Positions 54,590-64,000 of a stretch of DNA of 64,000 nt are shown here, piece by piece. The stretch is from NCBI RefSeq assembly GCF_000305785.2, contig NC_018868.3:2328001-2392000 (forward strand), given 5' to 3'. Source of the DNA: Simiduia agarivorans SA1 = DSM 21679. GTDB lineage: Bacteria > Pseudomonadota > Gammaproteobacteria > Pseudomonadales > Cellvibrionaceae. Both the position numbers and the translations under genes were made by a program. The notes beneath the pieces are model-generated. The model saw only the letters and a program-made list of their open reading frames with translations, had not been told where the DNA came from and searched no databases. The first letter of the stretch is position 1, and each line of letters opens with the position of its first letter.

Positions 54590-55461
54590 CAGTTGGCGGG
54601 AGGAAACAGCCACAAGCGCGGGTCACTCAGCGGCGTTTCGGCTGGCAAGAGTGGATTCGGCAAGGCAATGATGCGCCGCTTAGCCACATTCAGTGCGTTA
54701 AGCGTGTTGACGATCAGCGGATGATTATTGAAATAGTCTTCGTAGCTGCCGTCCTGCACCATCGACGCCAGCCCCACTTCAAGCCGTCGGGCCAAGTCTT
54801 CGTTAGCTTTGCGCACAAAGAAATACATGGGCGCAGGATAGGCCAGCAGCAAATGGTTCTCTAATGCCAGCCCCTGTTCAGCCGCCAATTCCGGCAAAAC
54901 CTCGTTCATGCCGCGCGGAAAATAGTCGATCCGGTCATTGCGTAACATGGTGAACAGTTGGGTATAAGGCCCCGAAACAACCCGCAGCCCAGCGCTTGCC
55001 AAGATGGTCGTATCCGGCCACTGAGGATCCTGCCCGGCTTTCAACGGTGCCAACTGCGCCAGCGTATTCACCGCATCAAATGTCGACTGCTTACCCTGCT
55101 TGATCAGCAGCACCCGGTAGCCCAACATGCCGCGGAATATGGGCACGCGCACCGGGCGCATTTTCAGCTCCCGGTCCTGTGTGGTCATGGTCCACATCAG
55201 ATCCAACTGACGGCCTTTCATCAGTTCTGTGATGGTCCGGTTCTGGGTATTGATGACATCACTGACCACGAGATCGAGGGATTCATCCGGCCCGAGCGAG
55301 CGGGTCAATGCCGCCTTCAACAGACCGTGAATATAGTCGTCTACCTGGTGCTCCCCGTCTGACACAGCAGGCACTTTTACCTGGACGACGGCGCCCGCCG
55401 CCAGCGCGCAGGCAGGCAACCCACATAAAACATAAACCGCTATCAACCAAACCCGATGCAC
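54589..55461 (-). CDS. Periplasmic substrate-binding-like protein
   Basis: The 290-residue protein has a signal peptide (VWLIAVYVLCGLPACALAAG) and a solute-binding-like fold. Pieces include DESLDLVVSDVINTQNRTI, MKGRQLDLMWTMTTQDRELK, MLRNDRIDYFPRGMNEVLP and YFFVRKANEDLARRLEVGL. It resembles family 3 binding proteins that occur without ABC partners and often serve as sensors. No transporter gene is adjacent. It converges on the cyanophycinase gene and is divergent from glyA, with a perfect palindrome between them. The ligand is unknown. Confidence 0.78.
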   Translation of the reverse strand: MHRVWLIAVYVLCGLPACALAAGAVVQVKVPAVSDGEHQVDDYIHGLLKAALTRSLGPDESLDLVVSDVINTQNRTITELMKGRQLDLMWTMTTQDRELKMRPVRVPIFRGMLGYRVLLIKQGKQSTFDAVNTLAQLAPLKAGQDPQWPDTTILASAGLRVVSGPYTQLFTMLRNDRIDYFPRGMNEVLPELAAEQGLALENHLLLAYPAPMYFFVRKANEDLARRLEVGLASMVQDGSYEDYFNNHPLIVNTLNALNVAKRRIIALPNPLLPAETPLSDPRLWLFPPAN

Positions 55462-55532
55462 TGTGCCAACCGTAAAAATGAACTGAAAACCCCTGATGGG
55501 TCATCTGTTCAGCCTAGCCGATCCGGTGAAAA

Positions 55533-55580
55533 ACGTTAATTTCCTATAGGAAACTATAGTTTCCTATAGGAAATTAACGT
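55533..55580. promoter_or_regulatory. Perfect 48-bp palindrome upstream of glyA
   Basis: Positions 55533-55580 read identically on both strands, with the axis between 55556 and 55557. The palindrome holds two copies of TTTCCTATAGGAAA (55540-55553 and 55560-55573), each palindromic itself, around AAACTATAGTTT. The centre also fits GAAAC-N4-GTTTC, the form reported for PsrA-type regulators. It sits between divergent genes, 102 bp before the glyA start, and looks like a doubled operator. A terminator is unlikely because the arms are AT-rich and no T-run follows. Confidence 0.85.
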
Positions 55581-55626
55581 ATGGTTACCGACACAAAATC
55601 CGGGTCCCGCTGCTGGGTAAATGATG

Positions 55627-55632
55627 TACAAT
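55627..55632 (+). promoter_or_regulatory. Possible -10 box of glyA
   Basis: TACAAT at 55627-55632 is a good -10 hexamer about 50 bp before the glyA ATG. No good -35 is visible at the expected distance, which would fit a promoter that needs an activator bound at the upstream palindrome. This is a weak call. Confidence 0.3.
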
Positions 55633-55681
55633 GCGCGGCTCCCAAATTTCACCATCGTCAAGCTACTGCAGGGCTTATCCC

Positions 55682-56947
<1,266 letters not shown>

Positions 56948-56961
56948 TTCATTGCGCGCAT

Positions 56962-56991
56962 AAAAAAAGCCGGCTGATCGCCGGCGTTTTT
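56962..56991. terminator. Intrinsic terminator after glyA (bidirectional)
   Basis: GCCGGC (56969-56974) and GCCGGC (56980-56985) form a six-pair stem with a TGATC loop. It is preceded by seven A residues and followed by a T-run (56987-56991). It ends glyA and, through the A-run, would also serve the convergent GH13 gene. Confidence 0.85.
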
Positions 56992-57006
56992 ATGACTCGC
57001 GTTTGG

Positions 57007-58416
57007 CTAATCAGCCAACCAGATCCCGAATTCCCAGGGCGCCAGCAGCACCTCTGTATCGGCAGTGAAGCGCCTTTCTTCGCCGCTAGACCAATGCCGG
57101 TAAGTGCCGGGGAACAGACTGCCCTGCAAGCGGGTGGTTTGAGGCTCGGCCGAGAAATTGAATACCGCCAACACCCGTTCCGCGCCGCGACCCCGGACAA
57201 AACTCAACACCTGCGTTGGCTGGCTATTGGGCACATGCACCATCCGCTCGCCGTACTGGCCATTCCACAACACCTGCTCCTGTTTGCGCAGCTGAATCAA
57301 CGACCGCAGTAAATCCCCGGTGGGGTGCACGCGCCATTGGATCGGATCGCGCTCAAAAAATGCCAGGCGCCGGTCATTGCCTGCCTCCATGCCGTTGTAG
57401 ATCAGCGGCATGCCTTCACCCACAAAGGACAGCGCCAGTACTGCAGGGTAGGCGGCACCAAAGTTTTCCTGCACCGTGCCCTCCCAGGCATTGCTGTCGT
57501 GGTTCTCCACGTAGGTCATCCGGTAGGCCTCGCGTGGAAAAGCGCTCTCATTCCACGAGTAGTAGACAAACAGGCTGGTGACGTCTGCGTCGCCTTTGGC
57601 CAAGTGTTTCATTTTTTCGTGCCAGGACCAGGCATAAGTGGCATCGAACGCGCGCGCATGCAAATCGCGCGACTCCCATTCGGCCAACAGGAACACCAGC
57701 TTTATCTGCTCGAGCTCGGCGCGCACCGCTTCCCAGAAGTCGATGGGCACAAAGCCCGCCACATCACAACGGAAGCCATCGACGCCGAATTCGCGCACCC
57801 AATAAACCATGGCGTCAGCCATGTAGTGCCTGAGCGCAGGCTGGCTGTAGTCCAGATCGATGATGTCCGACCAATCCCACCAGGGCGTGGGACGGAAATC
57901 GCCTTTGTAGTCGCGCTCATACCAATCGGGCTGTTCGAACCGCAGTGGATTATCCCAGGCCGAGTGATTGGCCACCCAATCCAGAATGACTTTGAGGCCC
58001 AGCGCGTGCGCCTGCTCCACAAACGCGCGGAAATCCCCGGGTGTGCCCAACTCCGGATTGACGCCCCGGTAATCCCGCACACTGTAGGGTGAACCCAGGC
58101 TGCCTTTGCGATTTTCTTCGCCGATGGGGTGGATTGGCATCAGCCAGATAATGTCCACACCGAGCGCCTTCAACCGGGGCAATTCCCGCGCCGCCGCCCG
58201 GAAGCTGCCCTCCGGAGTAAACTGGCGGGTATTGAGCTGATACAGGACCGCATCGGCGCTCCAGTCTGGGTGCGCCAGCGTGACATATGGCTTTATCTTA
58301 TGGTCATTAAGACTTTCTTTTTTGACCTCGTCAGCCTTTTTAGTCTCGCCGGTACCGGTTTCACCACACGCCAAAAGCAGCCCAAGGCAAACACCAACCA
58401 CTACCAGATATCGCAT
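57007..58416 (-). CDS. GH13 alpha-amylase family lipoprotein
   Basis: The 469-residue protein has a lipoprotein signal with lipobox LLLAC (Cys17) and a GH13 barrel. The catalytic nucleophile Asp218 lies in DGFRCDVAG, the acid Glu246 in LLAEWES and the third acid Asp307 in VENHDSN. GVDIIWLMPIHPIG and LGLKVILDWVANHSAWD are typical early barrel motifs, and a C-terminal beta domain follows from about 380. It should cleave alpha-1,4 glucans or maltodextrins at the cell envelope. ATG 58416 places the signal correctly; an earlier in-frame ATG at 58452 adds non-signal residues. It is divergent from a TonB receptor, a probable maltodextrin uptake pair. Confidence 0.9.
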   Translation of the reverse strand: MRYLVVVGVCLGLLLACGETGTGETKKADEVKKESLNDHKIKPYVTLAHPDWSADAVLYQLNTRQFTPEGSFRAAARELPRLKALGVDIIWLMPIHPIGEENRKGSLGSPYSVRDYRGVNPELGTPGDFRAFVEQAHALGLKVILDWVANHSAWDNPLRFEQPDWYERDYKGDFRPTPWWDWSDIIDLDYSQPALRHYMADAMVYWVREFGVDGFRCDVAGFVPIDFWEAVRAELEQIKLVFLLAEWESRDLHARAFDATYAWSWHEKMKHLAKGDADVTSLFVYYSWNESAFPREAYRMTYVENHDSNAWEGTVQENFGAAYPAVLALSFVGEGMPLIYNGMEAGNDRRLAFFERDPIQWRVHPTGDLLRSLIQLRKQEQVLWNGQYGERMVHVPNSQPTQVLSFVRGRGAERVLAVFNFSAEPQTTRLQGSLFPGTYRHWSSGEERRFTADTEVLLAPWEFGIWLAD

Positions 58417-58490
58417 ATTTATATGTGCCCCGGACACCGACTGACAGATCAAGGTCTAAAGTAGATAACGATAGTTCCAGATTACACAGG

Positions 58491-58570
58491 TTACGCATTC
58501 GTATGCATAAGGCTAAGCGGCTATGAATACGTATGTAATGCCTTGTGACATGAACAGCTCGCTAATTAGC
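58491..58570. promoter_or_regulatory. Candidate operators between GH13 and receptor genes
   Basis: The 20-bp dyad TTACGCATTCGTATGCATAA (58491-58510) has arms TTAxGCAT and ATGCxTAA. ATACGTAT (58527-58534) is an eight-base palindrome flanked by related letters, and GCTAATTAGC (58561-58570) is a ten-base palindrome. They occupy the divergent region, suitable for a LacI- or similar dimeric sugar regulator. No regulator gene is adjacent, so the protein is unknown. Confidence 0.45.
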
Positions 58571-58617
58571 ATGAGTTTCTCATCACCATAATAACTAGGT
58601 AATCTGAGGGATACCCT

Positions 58618-61410
58618 ATGAGCAGCCGTTACAACCCAAGCAAGACTCTGCGCTTTGCGCCCACCTTGCTGTCCGCAGCGATTTTTGCTGCTACCCCTGC
58701 GTTCGCGCAGGACACCACTGAGGCCGCCGGCGACGAACTGCTTGAAGAAGTAGTTGTAACCGCCAGCTACCGCGCAGCCCTGCAACGCGCGCAGGCAATG
58801 AAAATGGACAGCTCGTCCATTGTTGAAGCCTTGTCCGCCGAAGATATCGGTAAACTGCCCGACACCAGCATTGCCGAGTCTCTGGCCCGCCTGCCCGGTC
58901 TGGCCGGTGAGCGTCGCGACGGCCGTACTTCGGGTCTGGCCGTCCGCGGCTTTAAAGAAGATTACGTTGGCACCACCCTGAACGGCCGCGAGCTGTTGGG
59001 CATGGGTGACAACCGTGGCGTGGAATACGACCTCTACCCCACTGAAATCGTTTCTGGCGTGATGGTTTACAAGTCGCCCGATGCCACCCACCTGACGCAG
59101 GGTGTTGGCGGTATTGTTGACCTGCGCACCGCCAGCCCGCTGGATACCAATCCCACCCTGACCCTGAACCTGAGCCTCGAGCAAAACGGCATGAAGTCTG
59201 CCAACCCGGACTTCGACGATCAGGGCTACCGCGCGTCTGTTAACTGGGTAGACCAGTTTGCCGACGACACTCTGGGTGTTGCCCTGACGCTGGCATCTAC
59301 CTCCTCACCATCGCAGGAAGAGCAATTCCGCGGTTGGGGTTACGCTGATGCCGACTATAACGGTGAAACCGTCAAAGTACTGGGCGGCCACGACTCTTTC
59401 GTCCGCTCCGCCGAACTGAAGCGCAACTCCATTGCCGGTGTGGTTGAGTGGGAACCCAACGATCGCCTGCAGCTGCAAGTGGATGCGCTGTACATCGATT
59501 TTGAAGAGAACAAAGTATTCCGCGGCATGGAAGAAGGCGGCCCAGTATGGTCCGGCGCCAACTACACCATCACTGAAGTCGTTGATGGTCTGGCCACCAA
59601 AGGCTTCGCCGATGGTTTCCATTCTGTGATCCGCAACGATGGCGAAAGCAAAGAAGCCAAGCTCGGCACACTGGGCTTTAACCTGGCTTATCAGCTGACC
59701 GACGACTGGAAAGGTACCGTGGACTACGCCCGCAGCCAGTCTGAAAAAACCATCGCCAACATTGAAAGCTATTCCGGTGTCGGCCGTGCCGGCTCCACCA
59801 CTCAGGGCCCTGGCTATGCACGCTCCTGGGAAATGACCTCTGAAGGTGTGATGTACGGTGCCCACCCAACCATTACCGGCCCGGACTACACCGACCAGAA
59901 CCTGATCCGCCTGGCGGGCCCACAGGCCTGGGGCGGCGGCATGGGTCGCCCTGATGCACAGGACGGCTTCGTTAACGAACCTACTTTTGACGAAGAGCTG
60001 GACACCCTGCGTCTGCAAATGGACGGCGATGTCAGCTGGGGCATCATCGATGGCGCCACTGCTGGTCTGGCCTACTCTGACCGCAGCAAAACCAAAGAGA
60101 ACAAAGGTTACTTCCTGACCTCGCCCGACTACCCGAACGACGGCCCGATTCCCAGCCCGCTGGGTACGGCAGACCTGTCCTTCATGGGCCTGGGCAGCAT
60201 TCTCGCCTACGACGGTCTTGGTCTGTACAAAAGCGGTTATTACGACCTGACCGACGCAGCCGATTTTGAACCCGGCCGCGCCGGCGACAGCTACACCATC
60301 GATGAAACCATCACCACCATCTACGGCAAGCTGGACATCGGCACCGAAGTGGCGGGCATGGGCCTGACCGGTAATGTGGGTCTGCAAATCGTCAGCACCG
60401 ACCAATCCTCCACAGGTTTCAGCACCGTGGTTCGTCAGGATGATCCAAACCAGCCCGGCATGGTTGAACTGACACCCGTATCCGGCGACGCCAGCTACAA
60501 CCACGTACTGCCCAGCCTGAACCTGAGCCTGGAAGTGGCCGATCGCCAGTTCGTACGCACCGCCGTGTCCAAGACCATTTCGCGTGCTCGTCTGGATGAC
60601 CTGCGTCCGAACCAACAGGCGTCTTTCCAGTTCAACGATGACGCCATCAAGAATCCGAATCCACAAGCTGGCCCTTGGTCCGGCAGCGCCGGTAACCCGG
60701 AGCTGAAGCCGCTGGAAGCCAACCAGTTCGATCTGAGCTATGAAAACTACTTCGCCGAAGAAGGCTATGTGGCCGCGACATTCTTCTACAAGCAGCTCAC
60801 CAACTGGCACCGCGATTCTTCGTTCATCGCAGACTTCTCTGACGTTTACATCCCCGGCTATCACGAAGCCACCGATGGCACGCCGCCAGCCACCTTCCTG
60901 GGTCTGGTCAGCGCGAAAGAAGACGGCCTGAAAGGTCTGGTGAAAGGTATCGAGTTCCAGGCCAACCTGCCCTTCAACCTGATGCACGACAGCCTCGATG
61001 GTCTGGGTCTGGTCGGTAGTGCGACCTTCATGAAAGACAAACTGGAAGACGGTTCTTCCGTGCCCGGTCTGTCTGATCGCATTTACCAGCTGACTGCATA
61101 CTACGAGCGTGGCGGCTTTGAATTCCGTATCGCGGCTTCACACCGCAGCGAATTCACCACCGAAACCCGTGGCCTGAGCCTGGCGTTGGTGGAAACTGTG
61201 GATCAGGGTGGTACGCTGGTTGACGCACAGATCGGCTACAACTTTGCTGAGTCCAACGTAGGTTGGCTGCAGGGTCTGCGCGTAACCCTGCAGGCACAGA
61301 ACCTGACTAACGAAGACACTGTACAGGCTGAAGATTTCGACGCCCGTCAGATAACCCGTTACCAGAGCTTCGGTGCCAACTACCTGCTGGGCTTGAACTA
61401 CAGCTTCTAA
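58618..61410 (+). CDS. TonB-dependent receptor (Caulobacter/Xanthomonas type), proposed maltodextrin receptor
   Basis: The 930-residue protein has a signal peptide (LLSAAIFAATPAFAQ) and a TonB-box region (EEVVVTASYRAALQRAQAMK). The plug contains EDIGKLPDTSIAESLARLPG and GLAVRGFKEDYVGTTLNGRE, the pattern of the large TonB receptor subfamily common in Caulobacter and Xanthomonas. The barrel ends LGLNYSF with terminal Phe. Divergence from a GH13 lipoprotein suggests alpha-glucan oligomers as substrate. A strong terminator and two halogenase genes follow. Substrate is inferred. Confidence 0.9.
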   Translation: MSSRYNPSKTLRFAPTLLSAAIFAATPAFAQDTTEAAGDELLEEVVVTASYRAALQRAQAMKMDSSSIVEALSAEDIGKLPDTSIAESLARLPGLAGERRDGRTSGLAVRGFKEDYVGTTLNGRELLGMGDNRGVEYDLYPTEIVSGVMVYKSPDATHLTQGVGGIVDLRTASPLDTNPTLTLNLSLEQNGMKSANPDFDDQGYRASVNWVDQFADDTLGVALTLASTSSPSQEEQFRGWGYADADYNGETVKVLGGHDSFVRSAELKRNSIAGVVEWEPNDRLQLQVDALYIDFEENKVFRGMEEGGPVWSGANYTITEVVDGLATKGFADGFHSVIRNDGESKEAKLGTLGFNLAYQLTDDWKGTVDYARSQSEKTIANIESYSGVGRAGSTTQGPGYARSWEMTSEGVMYGAHPTITGPDYTDQNLIRLAGPQAWGGGMGRPDAQDGFVNEPTFDEELDTLRLQMDGDVSWGIIDGATAGLAYSDRSKTKENKGYFLTSPDYPNDGPIPSPLGTADLSFMGLGSILAYDGLGLYKSGYYDLTDAADFEPGRAGDSYTIDETITTIYGKLDIGTEVAGMGLTGNVGLQIVSTDQSSTGFSTVVRQDDPNQPGMVELTPVSGDASYNHVLPSLNLSLEVADRQFVRTAVSKTISRARLDDLRPNQQASFQFNDDAIKNPNPQAGPWSGSAGNPELKPLEANQFDLSYENYFAEEGYVAATFFYKQLTNWHRDSSFIADFSDVYIPGYHEATDGTPPATFLGLVSAKEDGLKGLVKGIEFQANLPFNLMHDSLDGLGLVGSATFMKDKLEDGSSVPGLSDRIYQLTAYYERGGFEFRIAASHRSEFTTETRGLSLALVETVDQGGTLVDAQIGYNFAESNVGWLQGLRVTLQAQNLTNEDTVQAEDFDARQITRYQSFGANYLLGLNYSF

Positions 61411-61438
61411 GCTATAGGCAAGGCTTAACAGCATGCCC

Positions 61439-61480
61439 AAGCCCCTGTGCAGCATCGCCTGCCAGGGGCTTTTTATTTTT
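61439..61480 (+). terminator. Intrinsic terminator after the TonB receptor gene
   Basis: AAGCCCCTG (61439-61447) pairs perfectly with CAGGGGCTT (61463-61471) over a 15-base loop and is followed by TTTATTTTT. It lies 28 bp after the receptor stop and before the first halogenase, so the halogenases are read either by partial read-through or from their own promoter. Confidence 0.85.
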
Positions 61481-61508
61481 CACAACAATAACAGCGGGAG
61501 TAATGCCG

Positions 61509-62999
61509 GTGAAAACCAAGGTATCCAAGGTCGTCGTACTCGGGGGTGGCACAGCGGGCTGGATGTCTGCCGCACTGCTCAAAAAAGTACTGGGCGATAC
61601 GGTTTCCATAGAACTGGTTGAATCAGAACAGATTGGTGCCGTTGGCGTGGGCGAAGCCACCATTCCCCCCATCCAACTGGTCAACAGTGTGCTCGGTTTG
61701 AACGAGGCTGAATTCCTGCGCGAAACCAACGCCACTATCAAGCTGGCGATTAAATTTGAAAACTGGAAGCAACAAGGGCACAGCTACTTTCATACTTTCG
61801 GCGCCCCCGGAAAAAGCACCGCCTTCTGTCACTTTCACCATTACTGGACCCGCGCCAATCAGGCCGGCCACCCATCCGATTTGTGGGACTACGACCTGAA
61901 TTACCAATGCGCTATCAATGGCCGCTTTGCCCATATCAAAAGCCAGGACCCGGTGTTTGAACTGCCCTACGCCTACCATTTTGATGCATCGCTGTACGCA
62001 AAATTCCTACGTAAAATCAGCGAAGCCATGGGCGTGAGCCGCACCGAGGGCATCGTAAAAGACGCCACCCTCAACAGCGAGACCGGCATGGTGGAATCAC
62101 TGCTGCTGGATGACGGCCGGCAGGTGGCCGGCGACTTTTTTATCGACTGTTCGGGCTTCCGCGGCTTACTGATCCAGTCCAAATGCGGGGCCGGTTACGA
62201 CGACTGGAGCCATTTGCTGCCGTGCAATTCGGCGGTGGCCATGCCGTCCGAACGCTTACCGGAAACCCTGCCTTACACCCGCTCCATCGCGCATCAGGCG
62301 GGCTGGCAATGGCGCATCCCGCTGCAGCATCGCAACGGCAACGGCATGGTGTATTGCAGCCACTACATCAGCGATGACGAAGCCATCGCCACCTTGTCTG
62401 CCAATCTCGATACCGCGCCTTTGGCAGACCCGAAAATTATCCGCTTTACTACCGGTCGCACCCGCAAACCCTGGAGCCGCAATGTGGTAGCCGTGGGTTT
62501 ATCCAGCGGGTTTCTGGAACCGCTGGAGTCCACCAGTATTCATCTGATTCAAAGTGCCGTGGTGCGGTTGATCAAATTATTCCCGCACAACGGCATAGAC
62601 GCCGCCAACGTGGCCGAATACAACAAGCAGTCCGAAATCGAATACCTGCAGGTGCGCGACTTTCTGATACTGCATTACTTTGTGAACGAGCGACAGGACT
62701 CGCCTTTCTGGCGCGACATGCAGCAGCTGGATATTCCCGCCAGCTTGCGACACAAAATCGATTTGTTTGAGAGCACCGGCAAGCTGTTCCGCGAACAGGA
62801 AGACCTGTTTGCCGAGAGTTCCTGGTTGCAGGTGATGCTTGGCCAGGGCATTACGCCCAGGGACTATCATCCGCTGGCGAACGCACCGTCCGAACACAAG
62901 CTGCTGGAAATGCTCGCCAACCTGCGCGCGGTAAAAGCCAAGCCCGCCGCCGAATTGCCCACGCACGATGAATTTCTGAAGTCTTTCTGTGGCAGATAA
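61509..62999 (+). CDS. Flavin-dependent halogenase (tryptophan halogenase family), first copy
   Basis: The protein of about 496 residues has the FAD-binding start VVVLGGGTAGWMSA, VGVGEATIPP, the position of the catalytic lysine in NATIKLAIKF (about 78), the halogenase motif GWQWRIPL and SSGFLEPLEST. These features define FADH2-dependent halogenases that make HOCl or HOBr and deliver it through the lysine. The natural substrate of copies linked to TonB receptors is mostly unknown, so tryptophan should not be assumed. GGGAG at 61496-61500 favours GTG 61509 over ATG 61503. A second halogenase follows after one base. Confidence 0.88.
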   Translation: MKTKVSKVVVLGGGTAGWMSAALLKKVLGDTVSIELVESEQIGAVGVGEATIPPIQLVNSVLGLNEAEFLRETNATIKLAIKFENWKQQGHSYFHTFGAPGKSTAFCHFHHYWTRANQAGHPSDLWDYDLNYQCAINGRFAHIKSQDPVFELPYAYHFDASLYAKFLRKISEAMGVSRTEGIVKDATLNSETGMVESLLLDDGRQVAGDFFIDCSGFRGLLIQSKCGAGYDDWSHLLPCNSAVAMPSERLPETLPYTRSIAHQAGWQWRIPLQHRNGNGMVYCSHYISDDEAIATLSANLDTAPLADPKIIRFTTGRTRKPWSRNVVAVGLSSGFLEPLESTSIHLIQSAVVRLIKLFPHNGIDAANVAEYNKQSEIEYLQVRDFLILHYFVNERQDSPFWRDMQQLDIPASLRHKIDLFESTGKLFREQEDLFAESSWLQVMLGQGITPRDYHPLANAPSEHKLLEMLANLRAVKAKPAAELPTHDEFLKSFCGR

Positions 63000-63000
63000 C

Positions 63001-64000
63001 ATGCAACCAAAACGACTGGTCATTGTGGGCGGTGGCACCGCTGGCTGGATGGCAGCGAATTTATTCGCCGCCCGATGGGCAAGCGCCGGCGTCCACATCA
63101 CGCTGGTGGAGTCACCCGACGTCCCGACGGTGGGCGTGGGGGAAGGCTCTACGCCCACACTCAAACGGTTTTTTCAGGCCATCGGCGTGCAGGAATCCGA
63201 CTGGATGCCGGCGGCCAATGCCACCTACAAGGTCAATATCCGCTTTAAAGACTGGGCACCCGACGCGGGCGCGGTTGATTACAGCCACCCGTTTATTTCC
63301 CAACCCGATACGTTTACCCAGCGCGACTTCCTGATCAATGCCCGCACCCGTCGCATGGGACTGGATACCCACACCACACCGGCGGATTTTTTGCTCAACG
63401 GCGTCCTGGCCAAACACGGAAAAGGGCCCATCACGCCGGACAATTTTCCGTTCCGGATTGAATACGGCTATCATTTTGATGCGGGCTTGCTGGCACAACA
63501 CTTAAGGCGAACGGCCATCGACCGCGGCGTAAACCATCTCACTGCGCACATCGATACGGTGGGCCAATCCGATGACGGCGCCATCACCCGGTTACACACG
63601 CGCGATGGCCAATCCATCGACGGTGATTTTTTCATTGACTGCAGCGGTTTCAAGGCCATGCTCATGCGCGAAACGCTGGGCGTTGCACACAAGAGTTTCA
63701 ACGCCAACCTGTTCAATGACGCTGCCGTTGTGGCCGCAACCGAAGCACTCCATCCACTGCCACCGGAAACCCTGTCCACTGCACTCAGCGCCGGCTGGGC
63801 CTGGCGCATTCCACTGACCAACCGCACCGGTAATGGCTATGTGTACAGCAGCGATTTCATCTCGCGCGAGCAAGCCGAGCAGGAATTCCGTCAACACCTG
63901 GGGCTCAGCGAGCAACAGGAATGTCGCCACCTGCGCATGCAGGTAGGTCAGCTGGAAAAGCACTGGCATAAAAACTGTCTGGCACTGGGTTTATCGCAGG
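63001..64000 (+). CDS. Flavin-dependent halogenase, second copy (partial, cut by window end)
   Basis: From ATG 63001 the frame is open to the window end, about 333 codons. It starts MQPKRLVIVGGGTAGWMAAN and shows VGVGEGSTPTLKRFF, NATYKVNIRFKDW with the catalytic-lysine position at about 77, FFIDCSGFKAMLM and GWAWRIPLTNRTGNGYVYSS. The C-terminal part with the EPLES-type motif lies outside the window. It starts one base after the first halogenase stop, so the two are co-transcribed. The two copies are clearly different in sequence, suggesting different substrates or a functional pair. Confidence 0.88.
   Translation, partial: MQPKRLVIVGGGTAGWMAANLFAARWASAGVHITLVESPDVPTVGVGEGSTPTLKRFFQAIGVQESDWMPAANATYKVNIRFKDWAPDAGAVDYSHPFISQPDTFTQRDFLINARTRRMGLDTHTTPADFLLNGVLAKHGKGPITPDNFPFRIEYGYHFDAGLLAQHLRRTAIDRGVNHLTAHIDTVGQSDDGAITRLHTRDGQSIDGDFFIDCSGFKAMLMRETLGVAHKSFNANLFNDAAVVAATEALHPLPPETLSTALSAGWAWRIPLTNRTGNGYVYSSDFISREQAEQEFRQHLGLSEQQECRHLRMQVGQLEKHWHKNCLALGLSQ

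Noticed and set aside
59305..60987. 560-codon open frame antisense to the TonB receptor gene
   Set aside because: It is a shadow of a GC-rich, strongly coding plus-strand gene with complete TonB receptor features. The antisense product has no recognisable domain.

Overview
The window looks like chromosomal DNA from a gammaproteobacterium of the Cellvibrionales or Alteromonadales type, for example a Cellvibrionaceae relative. Supporting signs are large TonB-dependent receptors next to flavin-dependent halogenases, several multi-sensor GGDEF/EAL proteins, a full lower valine pathway behind an AraC-type regulator, and moderately high GC coding DNA packed into overlapping operons. I see no rRNA, tRNA, CRISPR array, integrase or transposase. 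The genus assignment is inference.

Layout. Positions 1-6000 carry housekeeping and stress genes: a DUF808 fragment, an ECF sigma factor with a von Willebrand membrane protein, an AlkD-like glycosylase, a VOC protein, a TauE/SafE permease, and a small secreted protein divergent from an HxlR regulator. Positions 6000-10600 hold a minus-strand run in which cobalamin nucleotide-loop genes (cobU, cobT, cobC, cobS) continue into DUF350, transglutaminase-like and zinc-ribbon membrane genes. Positions 10800-15160 hold a RimB-like protease, RimK, an M14 hydrolase, a CorA-type transporter and an MscS channel. Positions 15144-24600 hold a propeller-GGDEF receptor, MgtE, EttA, a GGDEF/EAL protein with a periplasmic binding protein, and an ECF sigma/zinc anti-sigma pair divergent from a DoxX/HvfX-type protein. 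Positions 25470-32281 hold the valine (isobutyryl-CoA to propionyl-CoA) operon with a divergent MmsR-like regulator. Two CGTAGGGTGGAATAA inverted repeats sit inside that operon, and a REP-type hairpin lies upstream of the regulator. Positions 32674-41850 hold an MscS protein, an acetyltransferase, a protein with four tandem GAF modules plus GGDEF-EAL, and a multi-PAS GGDEF-EAL protein.

The most coherent accessory system spans 41841-54553 and looks like a complete route for using cyanophycin, the multi-L-arginyl-poly-aspartate polymer. One minus-strand series encodes a TonB-dependent receptor, a YfcC-type transporter, an isoaspartyl-dipeptidase-like hydrolase, an AraC/GlxA-type regulator, an exported cyanophycinase and two arginine-succinyltransferase-like proteins. 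The divergent strand encodes an aspartase and a second exported cyanophycinase. Read together: polymer is cut outside the cytoplasm to beta-Asp-Arg, the dipeptide is imported and hydrolysed, aspartate goes to fumarate plus ammonia, and arginine enters the succinyl pathway. The dipeptidase lacks two canonical metal ligands (an HxH histidine and the carboxylated lysine) but keeps the substrate-binding residues.

Positions 54589-64000 hold a periplasmic binding protein, glyA preceded by a perfect 48-bp palindrome, a GH13 lipoprotein, a divergent TonB-dependent receptor, and two flavin-dependent halogenases. The second halogenase is cut by the window end.
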